Positions 13,387 to 21,019 of a DNA stretch of 21,736 nucleotides are shown here, piece after piece. Source of the stretch: JBCDBL01 sp039183635 (GTDB lineage Bacteria; Pseudomonadota; Alphaproteobacteria; Caulobacterales; Parvularculaceae); assembly GCA_039183635.1 (NCBI GenBank), contig JBCDBL010000073.1, positions 1-21,736 of the forward strand, in the 5' to 3' direction. How positions within the stretch are numbered: position 1 is the first letter of the stretch; every line of letters starts with the position of its first letter. The position numbers and the translations under genes are program-made. The notes below the pieces were generated by a model. It made no database searches. It was not told the origin of the DNA and was given only the letters and a program-made list of their open reading frames with translations.

Positions 13387-15690
13387 ATGCGTGCCCGTAG
13401 TCTTCGCCTTCAGTCCTCCATGGCGGCCATCGCCGCCGTCCTCGCCGCCGCGCCCGCCGCGGCCCAGGGCCTGTTCACAGACGAGATCATCGTCACAGCG
13501 CAAAAGCGCGAACAAAATGTCCAGGATGTGCCGATCAACATCACCGCCTATTCCGGGGATTTCTTGAATACGATCGGCGTGCAGCAATTCGACGAACTGG
13601 CGGACTTCGTGCCCGGCCTTCAAATACAGGAGCAAAGCGCCAACAACCCCGGCTTTGTTATTCGCGGGATTACGTCGGACGACGGCGGCGCGAACATCGA
13701 GCCGCGGGTCTCCGTCTACCGTGACGGCGTGTCGATCTCTAAGTCCCGGGGTTCTTTCGTGGAGCTGTTCGATGTGGAGCGCATCGAGGTGGCGAAGGGT
13801 CCGCAATCGACCTTGTACGGCCGCGGCGCGCTGATCGGCGCGATCAATGTTATTCAAAACAAACCGACCGAAGAGTTTGAAGCAGGAATTGCCGGTGAGG
13901 TTGGTAACCTCGGTTACGACATGGTGGAAGGCTATGTCAGTGGGCCGCTTGTGGGCGACAAACTGTCAGGCCGCCTCGCGTTTCGCCATAAAACCCGGGA
14001 TGGTTATATCGACAACGCCCTGGGCGGCGCGGATTTCAACGGCGTCGAGGTGGGCGCGATCCGCGGCATATTGCGTTATACGCCGCGCGATAACTTCACG
14101 GCTGATCTGATTTTAAATTACCAAAAAGACACGCCGTCCGGCACGTCGTTTAAGTCCGGCACGTTCCAGCCTGACGGCGGGGATTTGGAACCGCAATCGG
14201 CGGCGGCGTTGAACACTTTCGGCAATTTCGAAGGCGGACGGGACCTTGGTCTGGAGCGGGACTTGTGGAGCGCCACGTTGCTGGTGGATGCAGGGCTGTC
14301 GGATGCGTTTTCGGTATCGTCTTTAACAGCGTTTCGGCGGTTTGATTCCCATGAAATTTTCGATCCTGATGGTACGGCGCTTCCTATATTCGTATTTGCT
14401 GAAGATGCGACCGGCGATCAATTCAGCCAAGAACTGCGTCTGAATTTTGACAATGGCGGGCAAATAACTTGGTTTGCAGGCGTATCTTACTTCTACGAAG
14501 ACGGGCAGCAGCGCGTGCCATTGCAATATGATGAGCGCGGCGTTCAAGCTTTGGTCGCTGGTCTCTTTACGCCGCCAAACTTGCCGCCCATTGAAAGCCT
14601 TCCGAGCATCGATCTTATTGCTGCTTTTGGCGGGAATATCGTGCCGCTGAAGCCTATTCATTTTGAAGAGTTTAGTAATTTCGGCGAAACCAAATCATTC
14701 GATGTGTACGGCGATGTTACGTACAAGCCTACTGATCGTGTCGAATTGATCGCAGGCCTTCGGTATACGCAGGATGACAAAACGACGGGCGTGCAAGGCT
14801 TGGTGCCGTCGCCCAGCGTGCTAACGGGGGGTGGCTTGAACATCAACCCGACCTTGAACGATGCGATCATTGAGCAAGGCGACACATTTGAAGGCTTCAC
14901 ATGGCGTCTCGTCGCCAAATACGATATCTCCGATACATGGAATGTGTACGCGTCCTACGCTCGTGGACGTAGACCGGAAGTGATTGATGCAAGTTTTGAA
15001 GAAACGTCTTCGACGGGTGCAGCTTTCGAGACAATCGATGCTGAGGAAGTTGACTCCTATGAAATCGGCGTCAAAGGTTCTCTTTTAGATGGCTCCATCA
15101 TACTTGACGGTTCAGCATTCTATTATGAGTACGAAAATTTCCAGAGTAGTATTCTGGACGATACAGGCACGCCGACGGCTATAAATGCTGGTAATGCAAC
15201 GTCCTATGGAGTTGAGGGGCAGGCTGTATATGAACCTAATGATTTTGCAACTTTCTTTGCGACTTATGCTTGGAACCGTGGAAGGTTCGATGACGCAGTT
15301 GACGGCGAGCCTCAGCAATTTGGAGATAACCAATTCCGTTTAAGCCCAGATCATGCATTCTCTTTGGGCGCGCAGTTCTCTTATCCAGTGGCGAACGGCG
15401 CAGTCAGATTTACGCCGACATATGCTTGGAAATCTGAAGTCTTCTTTGATGATGATAATGATTTGACGGACGGTATCCAGGATGAAAAGCAAGATGCCTA
15501 TGGGCTCTTGAACCTTCGTTTGGATTACACTGCACCTGAAAATCGTTATACGTTCGGTGTATTCATGAATAACGCTCTTGACAAGGAATATATTGTCGAT
15601 GCAGGCAATACGGGTGATACTTTTGGCATTCCAACCTTCATCGCCGGTGCGCCGCAGACCTACGGCGTGCGCGTGTCCGCAAACTTCTAA
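13387..15690 (+). CDS. TonB-dependent outer-membrane receptor
   Basis: A 767-residue outer-membrane importer energised by TonB-ExbBD. The signal peptide is residues 1-27 (ends APAAAQG). The plug starts DEIIVTAQKREQNVQDVPINITAY and contains VEVAKGPQSTLYGRG-type and NVIQNKPTEEF-type landmarks to about residue 165. A 22-strand-type barrel runs to a terminal YGVRVSANF with the C-terminal aromatic. The family style is common in alphaproteobacteria; the ligand cannot be told. The start at 13387 has AAGGGA eight bases before. Composition is split: 60-base rows in the 5' part count 63-70 % GC, rows between about 14341 and 15300 count 40-45 %, and the last 90 bases return to about 58 %. Divergent from mtaB across 243 bases that show no other gene. 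Confidence 0.95.
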   Translation: MRARSLRLQSSMAAIAAVLAAAPAAAQGLFTDEIIVTAQKREQNVQDVPINITAYSGDFLNTIGVQQFDELADFVPGLQIQEQSANNPGFVIRGITSDDGGANIEPRVSVYRDGVSISKSRGSFVELFDVERIEVAKGPQSTLYGRGALIGAINVIQNKPTEEFEAGIAGEVGNLGYDMVEGYVSGPLVGDKLSGRLAFRHKTRDGYIDNALGGADFNGVEVGAIRGILRYTPRDNFTADLILNYQKDTPSGTSFKSGTFQPDGGDLEPQSAAALNTFGNFEGGRDLGLERDLWSATLLVDAGLSDAFSVSSLTAFRRFDSHEIFDPDGTALPIFVFAEDATGDQFSQELRLNFDNGGQITWFAGVSYFYEDGQQRVPLQYDERGVQALVAGLFTPPNLPPIESLPSIDLIAAFGGNIVPLKPIHFEEFSNFGETKSFDVYGDVTYKPTDRVELIAGLRYTQDDKTTGVQGLVPSPSVLTGGGLNINPTLNDAIIEQGDTFEGFTWRLVAKYDISDTWNVYASYARGRRPEVIDASFEETSSTGAAFETIDAEEVDSYEIGVKGSLLDGSIILDGSAFYYEYENFQSSILDDTGTPTAINAGNATSYGVEGQAVYEPNDFATFFATYAWNRGRFDDAVDGEPQQFGDNQFRLSPDHAFSLGAQFSYPVANGAVRFTPTYAWKSEVFFDDDNDLTDGIQDEKQDAYGLLNLRLDYTAPENRYTFGVFMNNALDKEYIVDAGNTGDTFGIPTFIAGAPQTYGVRVSANF

Positions 15691-15700
15691 CATAGCGGTC

Positions 15701-15770
15701 TCTCGAGCGCGTTGCAGGCGATGTGTATCAGACGAAAGTCGTCTCACACGCTCAAAACAAAGGCTCTAGA
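15701..15770. repeat. Dispersed palindromic repeat, copy 2
   Basis: The ends TCTCGAGC (15701-15708) and GCTCTAGA (15763-15770) are near-inverted. Inside, AGACGA (15730-15735) pairs with TCGTCT (15739-15744), extended by GTGT/ACAC. GAGCGCGTTGCAGGCGA (15705-15721) and GTCGTCTCACA (15738-15748) match the two blocks at 8477-8493 and 8659-8669. Similar GAGCGC-TTGCAGG units are common in alphaproteobacterial intergenic DNA. Confidence 0.5.
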
Positions 15771-15774
15771 TAAC

Positions 15775-15812
15775 AAAACGCCCCGCTCGGAATAGTCCAG
15801 GCGGGGCGTTTT
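15775..15812. terminator. Bidirectional intrinsic terminator
   Basis: AAAACGCCCCGC (15775-15786) pairs perfectly with GCGGGGCGTTTT (15801-15812) around a 14-nt loop, with T-rich sequence after it on the plus strand and A-rich sequence before it. It lies between the convergent TonB receptor and the downstream YceI gene and can serve both. Confidence 0.85.
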
Positions 15813-15834
15813 TGTTTATATACTGACTATAAAG

Positions 15835-16425
15835 CTACGGCGCTTTCGTCGCCTCGACCGTAAACGTCACTTTCACCTCAAAGCCCACCTCTTTGTCCGT
15901 CTCGTATGCCTTTCCTTCTCCGACGCCGAAATCGGTTCGGTTCAGGGTGATTTCGCCCGTCGCAGCGGCGCTCTCGCCGTCGATCTTAAGGGTGAAAGGC
16001 AAGGCGACGGGCTGCGCTGCGCCTTTAACGGTCAAAATTCCGTTCGCCACATAGGCGCCCGCGCCGGTTTCTGCGATCTCCTCCGATACGAATGTGGCCT
16101 TTGCGAAGGCGGCCGTATTGAACCAGGTCTTCTTGGGCAAATCCTTGTCCGTTTCTTCGAAATTCGTCGACAGGCTCGTCATGTCCACGGCGACGGTGAT
16201 GGCGGACGCGGCGAGGTTGTCCGGATCAAAGGCGATCTCGGCGGTAAAGGCGTTGAACGCGCCATTTACGATTGTCGTCCCGCCATAGGGGTTTTTGTAG
16301 AGCCCTTCGAACGCAAGAGCGCTTTTGTCGTAGTCCGGCGCCCATTTCGGCGCGTCGGCCCATACCGGACTTGTCGTTGCGGCCAAGGCGGCGCCTGCGA
16401 TGAAAAACTGTGACAGCGGCTTCAT
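15835..16425 (-). CDS. YceI-family periplasmic protein (second copy)
   Basis: A 196-residue secreted protein of the YceI lipocalin-like family, which forms a beta-barrel binding isoprenoid/quinone-type or amide lipids. The signal peptide is residues 1-23 (SPVWADA). Family marks are SALAFEGLYKNPYGGTTIVNGAF, the AFDPDNLAASAITVAVDMTSLSTNFEETDKDL strand pair, the WFNTAAFAKATFVSEEI repeat and LNRTDFGVGEG. The ribosome-binding site is GAAGGAGAG. It is the last gene of a YceI-b561-YceI run, 22 bases after the cytochrome. It is only distantly similar to the first copy, so this is an old duplication or two separate acquisitions, not a recent tandem copy. Confidence 0.93.
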   Translation of the reverse strand: MKPLSQFFIAGAALAATTSPVWADAPKWAPDYDKSALAFEGLYKNPYGGTTIVNGAFNAFTAEIAFDPDNLAASAITVAVDMTSLSTNFEETDKDLPKKTWFNTAAFAKATFVSEEIAETGAGAYVANGILTVKGAAQPVALPFTLKIDGESAAATGEITLNRTDFGVGEGKAYETDKEVGFEVKVTFTVEATKAP

Positions 16426-16447
16426 GAAAGCTCTCCTTCAATAGGTC

Positions 16448-17023
16448 TTACTTACGCCGCAACACCGGCAGCATGCGGATCAGAACGTCGTCCTTGTTGA
16501 TGATATGATGCTTCAGCGCCGCGCCCACATGCAAAACGATGAGAACGATGGCGGCGAACGCCAGATATCCGTGCAGTATGTAAAAGATCTCTTCGGCGCC
16601 CCGTTTGTCTTCCAGATCCTTGATGATCGGAATGTGCGGCCACGGAACGACGCCGAACAGTTTTGTCGGAATGTTCCAGGGCGAGGCGGAGACCATCGCC
16701 CATCCGGTGAACGGGATCAGGAAAATAAGTCCGTAAAACCCCACATGGGCGCCCCGCGCCGCCGCCCGCTCCCAGGCTTTCATGCCGTCGGGCAAGGGCG
16801 GAACAGGATGGGTGAAGCGCCAGGCGAGCCGTGCGACAGACAGCAACAAAACGACGATGCCGAAAGACTTATGCAGCTGATAGAGCTGAAACTTCCAGGG
16901 GTTGCCGTTTTCCAACTCGCCCATGATGACGCCGACCGGCAGAAGCGCCAGTATCGAGATCGCAATCGCCCAGTGCAGGGCGATCGCAACGGCGGTGTAG
17001 CTTTTGGCTTCCGCGGCGGCCAT
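16448..17023 (-). CDS. Cytochrome b561-type di-haem membrane protein
   Basis: A 191-residue four-helix inner-membrane cytochrome b of the bacterial b561/CybB type, which passes electrons between quinones and periplasmic partners. Four histidines sit where haem ligands are expected: H17 (ALHWAI), H51 (YQLHKSFG), H151 (ILHGYLAF) and H165 (VLHVGAALKHH). Hydrophobic segments lie near 12-32, 53-70, 93-112 and 150-171. The start is MAAAEAKSY at 17023; an ATG at 17116 lies inside the upstream gene and is rejected. The gap to the upstream yceI is 11 bases and to the downstream one 22. The yceI-b561 pairing is known from E. coli (yceI-yceJ), which supports a shared function. Confidence 0.93.
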   Translation of the reverse strand: MAAAEAKSYTAVAIALHWAIAISILALLPVGVIMGELENGNPWKFQLYQLHKSFGIVVLLLSVARLAWRFTHPVPPLPDGMKAWERAAARGAHVGFYGLIFLIPFTGWAMVSASPWNIPTKLFGVVPWPHIPIIKDLEDKRGAEEIFYILHGYLAFAAIVLIVLHVGAALKHHIINKDDVLIRMLPVLRRK

Positions 17024-17034
17024 GGGCGTGCTCG

Positions 17035-17643
17035 CTATTCGGCTTTGTTGAATTCGGCCTCGATGATCAGGTCGACGCTGGCGCCGACGGCGGGGGCGTA
17101 TTTGTCCATGCCCCATTCGGTGCGGTCCAGCATTCCGCGGGCGGAAAAGCCCACCGTCGGCGCTTTGGAGAACGGGTTCGGCGCGGCCTTGTTCAGCTCG
17201 ACGTCGAGCGTGAGGGGCTTTGTTTCGCCCAGCATCGTGAAATCGCCCGTCAGTTTTGCGGTTTTATCGCCCGTGCGTTCGATCCCGGTGGCGACGAAGG
17301 TCATTTCGCCGTGGTTTTCCGCATCGAAAAAGTCAGCCGACAACAGATGCTCGTCGAATTTCTTATTGTTCATATCGATGCTGGCGACGTCGATGGCGAC
17401 GTCGAGCTTTGATTTTGCGGGATCGGCGGCGTCGAGGGTGAAGTCCGCATCGAAATCGTTGAACCGGCCGAGGGTTGTGGAGAACCCGAGATGGCTGATT
17501 TTGAAGTAGACATGGGCGTGCCCCTTGTCCAGGTCGTAGGCGCCGCTTGGAATTTCATCGAGGGCGTATTCGTCCTGGGCGACGGCCGGCGCAGAGATGG
17601 AAAGGACAAGGGCCGCGGCGGCGGCGGAATAAGCGTATTTCAT
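17035..17643 (-). CDS. YceI-family periplasmic protein (first copy)
   Basis: A 202-residue secreted YceI protein. The signal peptide is residues 1-22 (ISAPAVAQ). The barrel begins with YDLDKGHAHVYFKISHLGFSTTLGRFNDFDADFTLD, the most typical YceI opening, then IDMNNKKFDEHLLSADFFDAENHGEMTFV and GDFTMLGETKPLTLDVELNK. It ends DRTEWGMDKYAPAVGASVDLIIEAEF. This is the closer match to the canonical E. coli YceI. The start at 17643 has an AGGGGA site. It leads a three-gene set with the cytochrome and the second YceI. The 120-base gap upstream carries an 11-bp inverted repeat. Confidence 0.95.
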   Translation of the reverse strand: MKYAYSAAAAALVLSISAPAVAQDEYALDEIPSGAYDLDKGHAHVYFKISHLGFSTTLGRFNDFDADFTLDAADPAKSKLDVAIDVASIDMNNKKFDEHLLSADFFDAENHGEMTFVATGIERTGDKTAKLTGDFTMLGETKPLTLDVELNKAAPNPFSKAPTVGFSARGMLDRTEWGMDKYAPAVGASVDLIIEAEFNKAE

Positions 17644-17675
17644 AAAAAATCCCCTACGGGTTGCGCCCAGGCTCT

Positions 17676-17756
17676 GGGCGATTGAAATCAAAGGATGCGA
17701 CGGCGCGCCGCACACGGCAAGGGATATGTTGGTGATGGCGCGAACTTCAATCGCCC
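17676..17756. promoter_or_regulatory. Separated 11-bp inverted repeat before yceI
   Basis: GGGCGATTGAA (17676-17686) and TTCAATCGCCC (17746-17756) are perfect inverted copies separated by 59 bases, in the gap between the sortase stop and the first YceI start. CGGCGCGCCG (17701-17710) is a further palindrome between them. Paired sites for one regulator, or a hairpin in the leader, are both possible. Confidence 0.35.
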
Positions 17757-17758
17757 AT

Positions 17759-17777
17759 AAAAATCACGATTTCGTGA
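17759..17777 (-). terminator. Weak terminator overlapping the sortase stop
   Basis: TCACGATTTCGTGA (17764-17777) folds as a 5-bp stem with a 4-nt loop, and on the minus strand it is followed by five T (17759-17763). It overlaps the stop codon of the sortase gene. The stem is short, so read-through into the yceI set is plausible. Confidence 0.5.
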
Positions 17778-18456
17778 CGCCCGGGGCGGGCTGCGGCCTT
17801 GCCGGACGCCTGCTGGCGTACACCACATAGCGCAAAGGCCCGCCAGCGTGCGTCGCATTGAACGGGTAACAGGTGACGAGGGCGAGGCGTTCGCCGGGGG
17901 CGTGGGGGTCGAGGCCGGAGGCGTCCCAGCGGACGATTTCGGCGCCCTCGACCACGTAGGAAAAAACGCCTTCCGCCGTCTCCACGGAAACGGCGTCGCC
18001 CGGGACGAGATCTTTTAGAAAAGCGAAATGGGTGTCGCGGTGGGCGGCGAGGACGGAGACGCCCCGGGCGCCTGGCCGCGGCGTCGCGCTCATGTGTCCC
18101 GGCGCAAAGGCCATGGCTTCGCCGCTCGCCTCCGACAACAGGACGGCGCGGGCGTCAAGCCGCGGCGCCGTCAGCACGCCGAAGACTTTGGCGTCGGCCC
18201 ATGGCCACGGCGCGGCGTTCCCGTCGCCTGTTTTGGCGTCGGCCCAGGCGCGCTCCAGAAGCGCCTGAGCGACTTTGGCTTTCGCCGGCATGTACAAGGC
18301 CTGGGCGATCAGTCCGCCGCCGGCGAGGAACAGGCAGATCGCGAACAGCGGCGTAAGTCTGACGATCGGATGGCGAAAAACCTCTCCCCGGCGGGGAGAG
18401 GTTGAAACCGCTTTTGCGATTTCGGGTGAGGGGGAGGAAAGATCAAAGGTACGCAT
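17764..18456 (-). CDS. Class GN (proteobacterial) sortase
   Basis: A 230-residue membrane-anchored transpeptidase that cuts a C-terminal sorting signal of its neighbour. A membrane helix lies at about 35-55 (TPLFAICLFLAGGGLIAQAL). The catalytic residues are H139 (VLAAHRDTHF), C196 (LALVTCYPF) and R209 (GPLRYVVYASR). LLERAWADAK and PWPWADAKVFG are typical of the Gram-negative sortase group. The ATG at 18456, with GGGGGAGAAG just before it, is the only usable start I find. Residues 1-26 are encoded by a palindromic repeat element, and the ribosome-binding site also falls in it. A native start nearer the membrane helix has probably been lost. It follows its target gene by about 100 bases and ends at a weak terminator. 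Confidence 0.9.
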   Translation of the reverse strand: MRTFDLSSPSPEIAKAVSTSPRRGEVFRHPIVRLTPLFAICLFLAGGGLIAQALYMPAKAKVAQALLERAWADAKTGDGNAAPWPWADAKVFGVLTAPRLDARAVLLSEASGEAMAFAPGHMSATPRPGARGVSVLAAHRDTHFAFLKDLVPGDAVSVETAEGVFSYVVEGAEIVRWDASGLDPHAPGERLALVTCYPFNATHAGGPLRYVVYASRRPARPQPAPGVTKS

Positions 18457-18512
18457 CGACGCTTCTCCCCCTCACCCTGGCCCTCTCCGCAAAGCGGACA
18501 GGGAACCGGTTG
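18381..18512. repeat. Palindromic repeat spanning the sortase start
   Basis: CCTCTCCCC-GGC-GGGGAGAGG (18381-18401) is a perfect hairpin. GGGTGAGGGGGAG (18424-18436) and CTCCCCCTCACCC (18465-18477) are a 13-bp perfect inverted pair with a 28-base loop. A degraded outer hairpin (CCGC-AAA-GCGG) follows near 18488-18500. This is the layout of dispersed alphaproteobacterial repeats and resembles, with different arm sequence, the element at 1801-1940. It covers the 5' end of the sortase gene, including its start codon (18454-18456). Confidence 0.75.
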
Positions 18513-18557
18513 GCGGCGTGTTCAAATGTCTTTGAAGCCGCGTTTAAAAACATCCGC

Positions 18558-20846
18558 CTACTCATCGTCCCGGCGACCGACAAAGCGCACGGACAGGAGC
18601 AGAACCGCCGCGAGCCACAGGGCGAGGCCGGCGATCAGACCCTCCGTCCAGCCGAGGGCGCCTTGGGGCAGGGGCAGGCCGGCGGCCTGGGCCGGCGGCG
18701 CCAGCGGTGCGGCTTTCATGGCGAGGGCCGTAAAGCTCGCGTCCGGCGCGGCCGCATCCCGCTGGCGGCGCATTTGGGCGGGCGCCGCCTCGCCGAAGAC
18801 TTTTTCAAAGTCCCAACCGTCGGGCAGGTTCACCGGAACGTCCCGGCTTTCAAGCGGCGTTCCGTCGGGGCGGGCGGGGGTGACGTCCACGGCGACAAGG
18901 CTCGTCAGACGGCTGACGAGGCCGAACTCCAGGGCCGTGGCGAGGACGGTTCTGTCAACCTCGTCCCAGGCGACGCCGTCATAGCGGCTCTCTTCGACCG
19001 ACGCGATTTTGCGCCGGGCCCAGAGTTTCGCAACGCCCTCGCCCCTGGCGGCCTTGCGCAGGGGCATCTCCGCGCCCCAGCCCTCCGCCCCGATGCGGCC
19101 GGACAGACGCAGGGCGCCCCTTGGCTTTTCAAGCCTGGCGGTGATCATCACGGGTTCGCCGGCGTAAAGATCCGGGATCGGCCGCGGCCAGACATCGGTG
19201 AGCGCCGCGCCGTCGAAGCCGGCCACAAGGTCTGTCATCACAGGCCGCTCCAGCTTTTCAAACAGCTCCCCCATTTTCGTCCGCACTTCTGTGAGCTCGC
19301 CGATATGGGTGAACGTCCCTTTGCCAAGGCGTGCGGCCCGGGACATGAAATAGCTGTTGGGGGCGGAGCCGATGCCCACGGTGAACAGGCGCGTGCGGCC
19401 TAAATTGGCCCCGATTTCCGAAAACAGCTGCGCCTCGTTGCCGATGGCGCCGTCGGTGAGGAAGATCACCTGGCGTACGCGCTCATCGTCTGCGGGGGCG
19501 GCGTCGACAAGGGCGGCCCGGAGCGCCGGCAGCATCTCCGTCCCCCCGTCGGCGGTGAGGCGCGAGACCCAGCGTTTGGCCTGGCGCACGTTTTCATCCG
19601 TGACGGCGACAGGCTTTGCGAACGCCATGTCCGTGGTGTTGTCGAAGCGGATGACGTTGAACAGGTCGTCCGGCCCAAGACGGTCGAGGGCGAGCAGCAG
19701 GCTCATTTTCGCCTGCTCGATGGACGGGCCGGACATGGAGCCGGAATTGTCGATGACGAAAATCGCCTCCCGCGGCCGTGCGGCGTTGTCGTCCTGAAGG
19801 GCGTCCGCTTGCGGAACCACCATGGCGAGCAGGTACGTGTCGCCGTCGACCTCTTCTTTAAAGAGGGCAGCTGTCGGCTTGGCGCTCGGCTTCGGCGTCC
19901 AGGAGAGGGCGAAGTCGCGATTGGCCTCCACCGCGCCGTCCTTCAGGGCGAGGGCGTAGCGGTCGCGGCCGATCTTGCGTTCGATCATGTCATGGTGGGC
20001 GCTGTCGATGCGTTCGACGGCGAAACCCGGGGCGAGGGTCACCGCAAGGGTGAGCGGGGCGAACAGCGGCGCCTCAGGGTCCTCCGACGGACGCGCCACG
20101 GGCGGCGTGATGCGATCGCGGTCGGGAACGGGGTCGGAAAAGCCCCAGCCGGCGCCCTCTTCGCCGGGGCCGAAATCGACCGTCTGCACGATCTCCGGCG
20201 CCGGATTGTACCGGTGCGCGACCACCATCGGGAACCGCAGGGAGAACACGCCGTTGTCGTAGCGGGCGGCGTCCTGATATTCGATCTGCACCACAACGGT
20301 TTCGCCGGGACCGATATTGGCGACGGAATTGGTGAAGATGTTGGCCCGCTCCTGCTCCACAAGGCTTGCTTTGTAGCCGCCGGCCTTTGCGGCTTCATAA
20401 ATGCGCCGCGCTTCTTGTTTCTCCTTGACCTGGCCTTCGATCACCCGATCGCCGATCAGCATTTTCAAGGCGTCGACGCCGGCGTCTTCGGGCAGGGGAA
20501 AGACGTAGATCCCCTCGACCCAGGCGTCGGAGGGGTTTTCGAACCGCTGGGTCACTCGCGCTCTGATGATCGGGCCGGTAACGTCGATCTCCACATCCGT
20601 CGCCATGCGGGGCGCTTCGACGTAAAGACCGTCCTGCGTCGATTTCAAAAGCAGCGCGCCAAGCCCCATGTCCCCGGGGCGGACGAGATTGTCGGCCGGC
20701 GGCGTTGTTGTGTCGGCCACAGCCTTTGTGGCGCTGATCAAGAGCACGCAAATGACGGTGAACCCGAACAGAAAGGCGAGGAAGACGCCGATGCTTTCAG
20801 CGGCGATCCGCGCGGCGGGGAGGTGTGGAAGTGAACGGTTGGCCAT
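18558..20846 (-). CDS. VIT/vWA sortase target protein
   Basis: A 762-residue surface or envelope protein of the proteobacterial sortase-target type. An N-terminal membrane/signal segment spans about 18-45. A VIT domain (inter-alpha-trypsin inhibitor type) follows at about 65-195, with FPLPEDAGVDALKMLIGDRVIEG and ANIFTNSVANIGPGE. A von Willebrand A domain lies at about 358-540 with the MIDAS motif D366-S368-S370 (DNSGS) and FLTDGAIGNE. The C-terminus has a sorting signal: LPLPQGALGW from 724, a hydrophobic helix (LIAGLALWLAAVLLLSV) and a charged end RRDDE. The sorting motif is not LPXTG. The start at 20846 (MANRSLPH) has a GGGAA site; an ATG at 20894 is rejected. It lies directly before the sortase on the same strand, so the pair is an enzyme and its substrate. 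Confidence 0.93.
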   Translation of the reverse strand: MANRSLPHLPAARIAAESIGVFLAFLFGFTVICVLLISATKAVADTTTPPADNLVRPGDMGLGALLLKSTQDGLYVEAPRMATDVEIDVTGPIIRARVTQRFENPSDAWVEGIYVFPLPEDAGVDALKMLIGDRVIEGQVKEKQEARRIYEAAKAGGYKASLVEQERANIFTNSVANIGPGETVVVQIEYQDAARYDNGVFSLRFPMVVAHRYNPAPEIVQTVDFGPGEEGAGWGFSDPVPDRDRITPPVARPSEDPEAPLFAPLTLAVTLAPGFAVERIDSAHHDMIERKIGRDRYALALKDGAVEANRDFALSWTPKPSAKPTAALFKEEVDGDTYLLAMVVPQADALQDDNAARPREAIFVIDNSGSMSGPSIEQAKMSLLLALDRLGPDDLFNVIRFDNTTDMAFAKPVAVTDENVRQAKRWVSRLTADGGTEMLPALRAALVDAAPADDERVRQVIFLTDGAIGNEAQLFSEIGANLGRTRLFTVGIGSAPNSYFMSRAARLGKGTFTHIGELTEVRTKMGELFEKLERPVMTDLVAGFDGAALTDVWPRPIPDLYAGEPVMITARLEKPRGALRLSGRIGAEGWGAEMPLRKAARGEGVAKLWARRKIASVEESRYDGVAWDEVDRTVLATALEFGLVSRLTSLVAVDVTPARPDGTPLESRDVPVNLPDGWDFEKVFGEAAPAQMRRQRDAAAPDASFTALAMKAAPLAPPAQAAGLPLPQGALGWTEGLIAGLALWLAAVLLLSVRFVGRRDDE

Positions 20847-21019
20847 GGGCGGCGTTCCCTTTTTTAAATAACTGAACCAAACGCGCCCCCGCACGTTTTT
20901 AGGCGTAGCGGTCGATTGGTTCGCCTTCAGGGCTGGAATGGGGCGAGAAAAGGGCTTTTCGCTTTTCGCGCTCCTTCGGCTGGGGTAAGAGAGCGCCGTA
21001 AGATCAAAGGAGCTCTCTC

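Noticed and set aside
16505..17509. 334-residue plus-strand open frame opposite the b561 and YceI genes
   Set aside because: Shadow; the minus-strand genes show signal peptides, haem ligands and conserved spacing.
18402..20834. Large plus-strand frames (18402-19403 and 19809-20834) opposite the sortase target
   Set aside because: Shadows of a high-GC gene with clear VIT and vWA domains.
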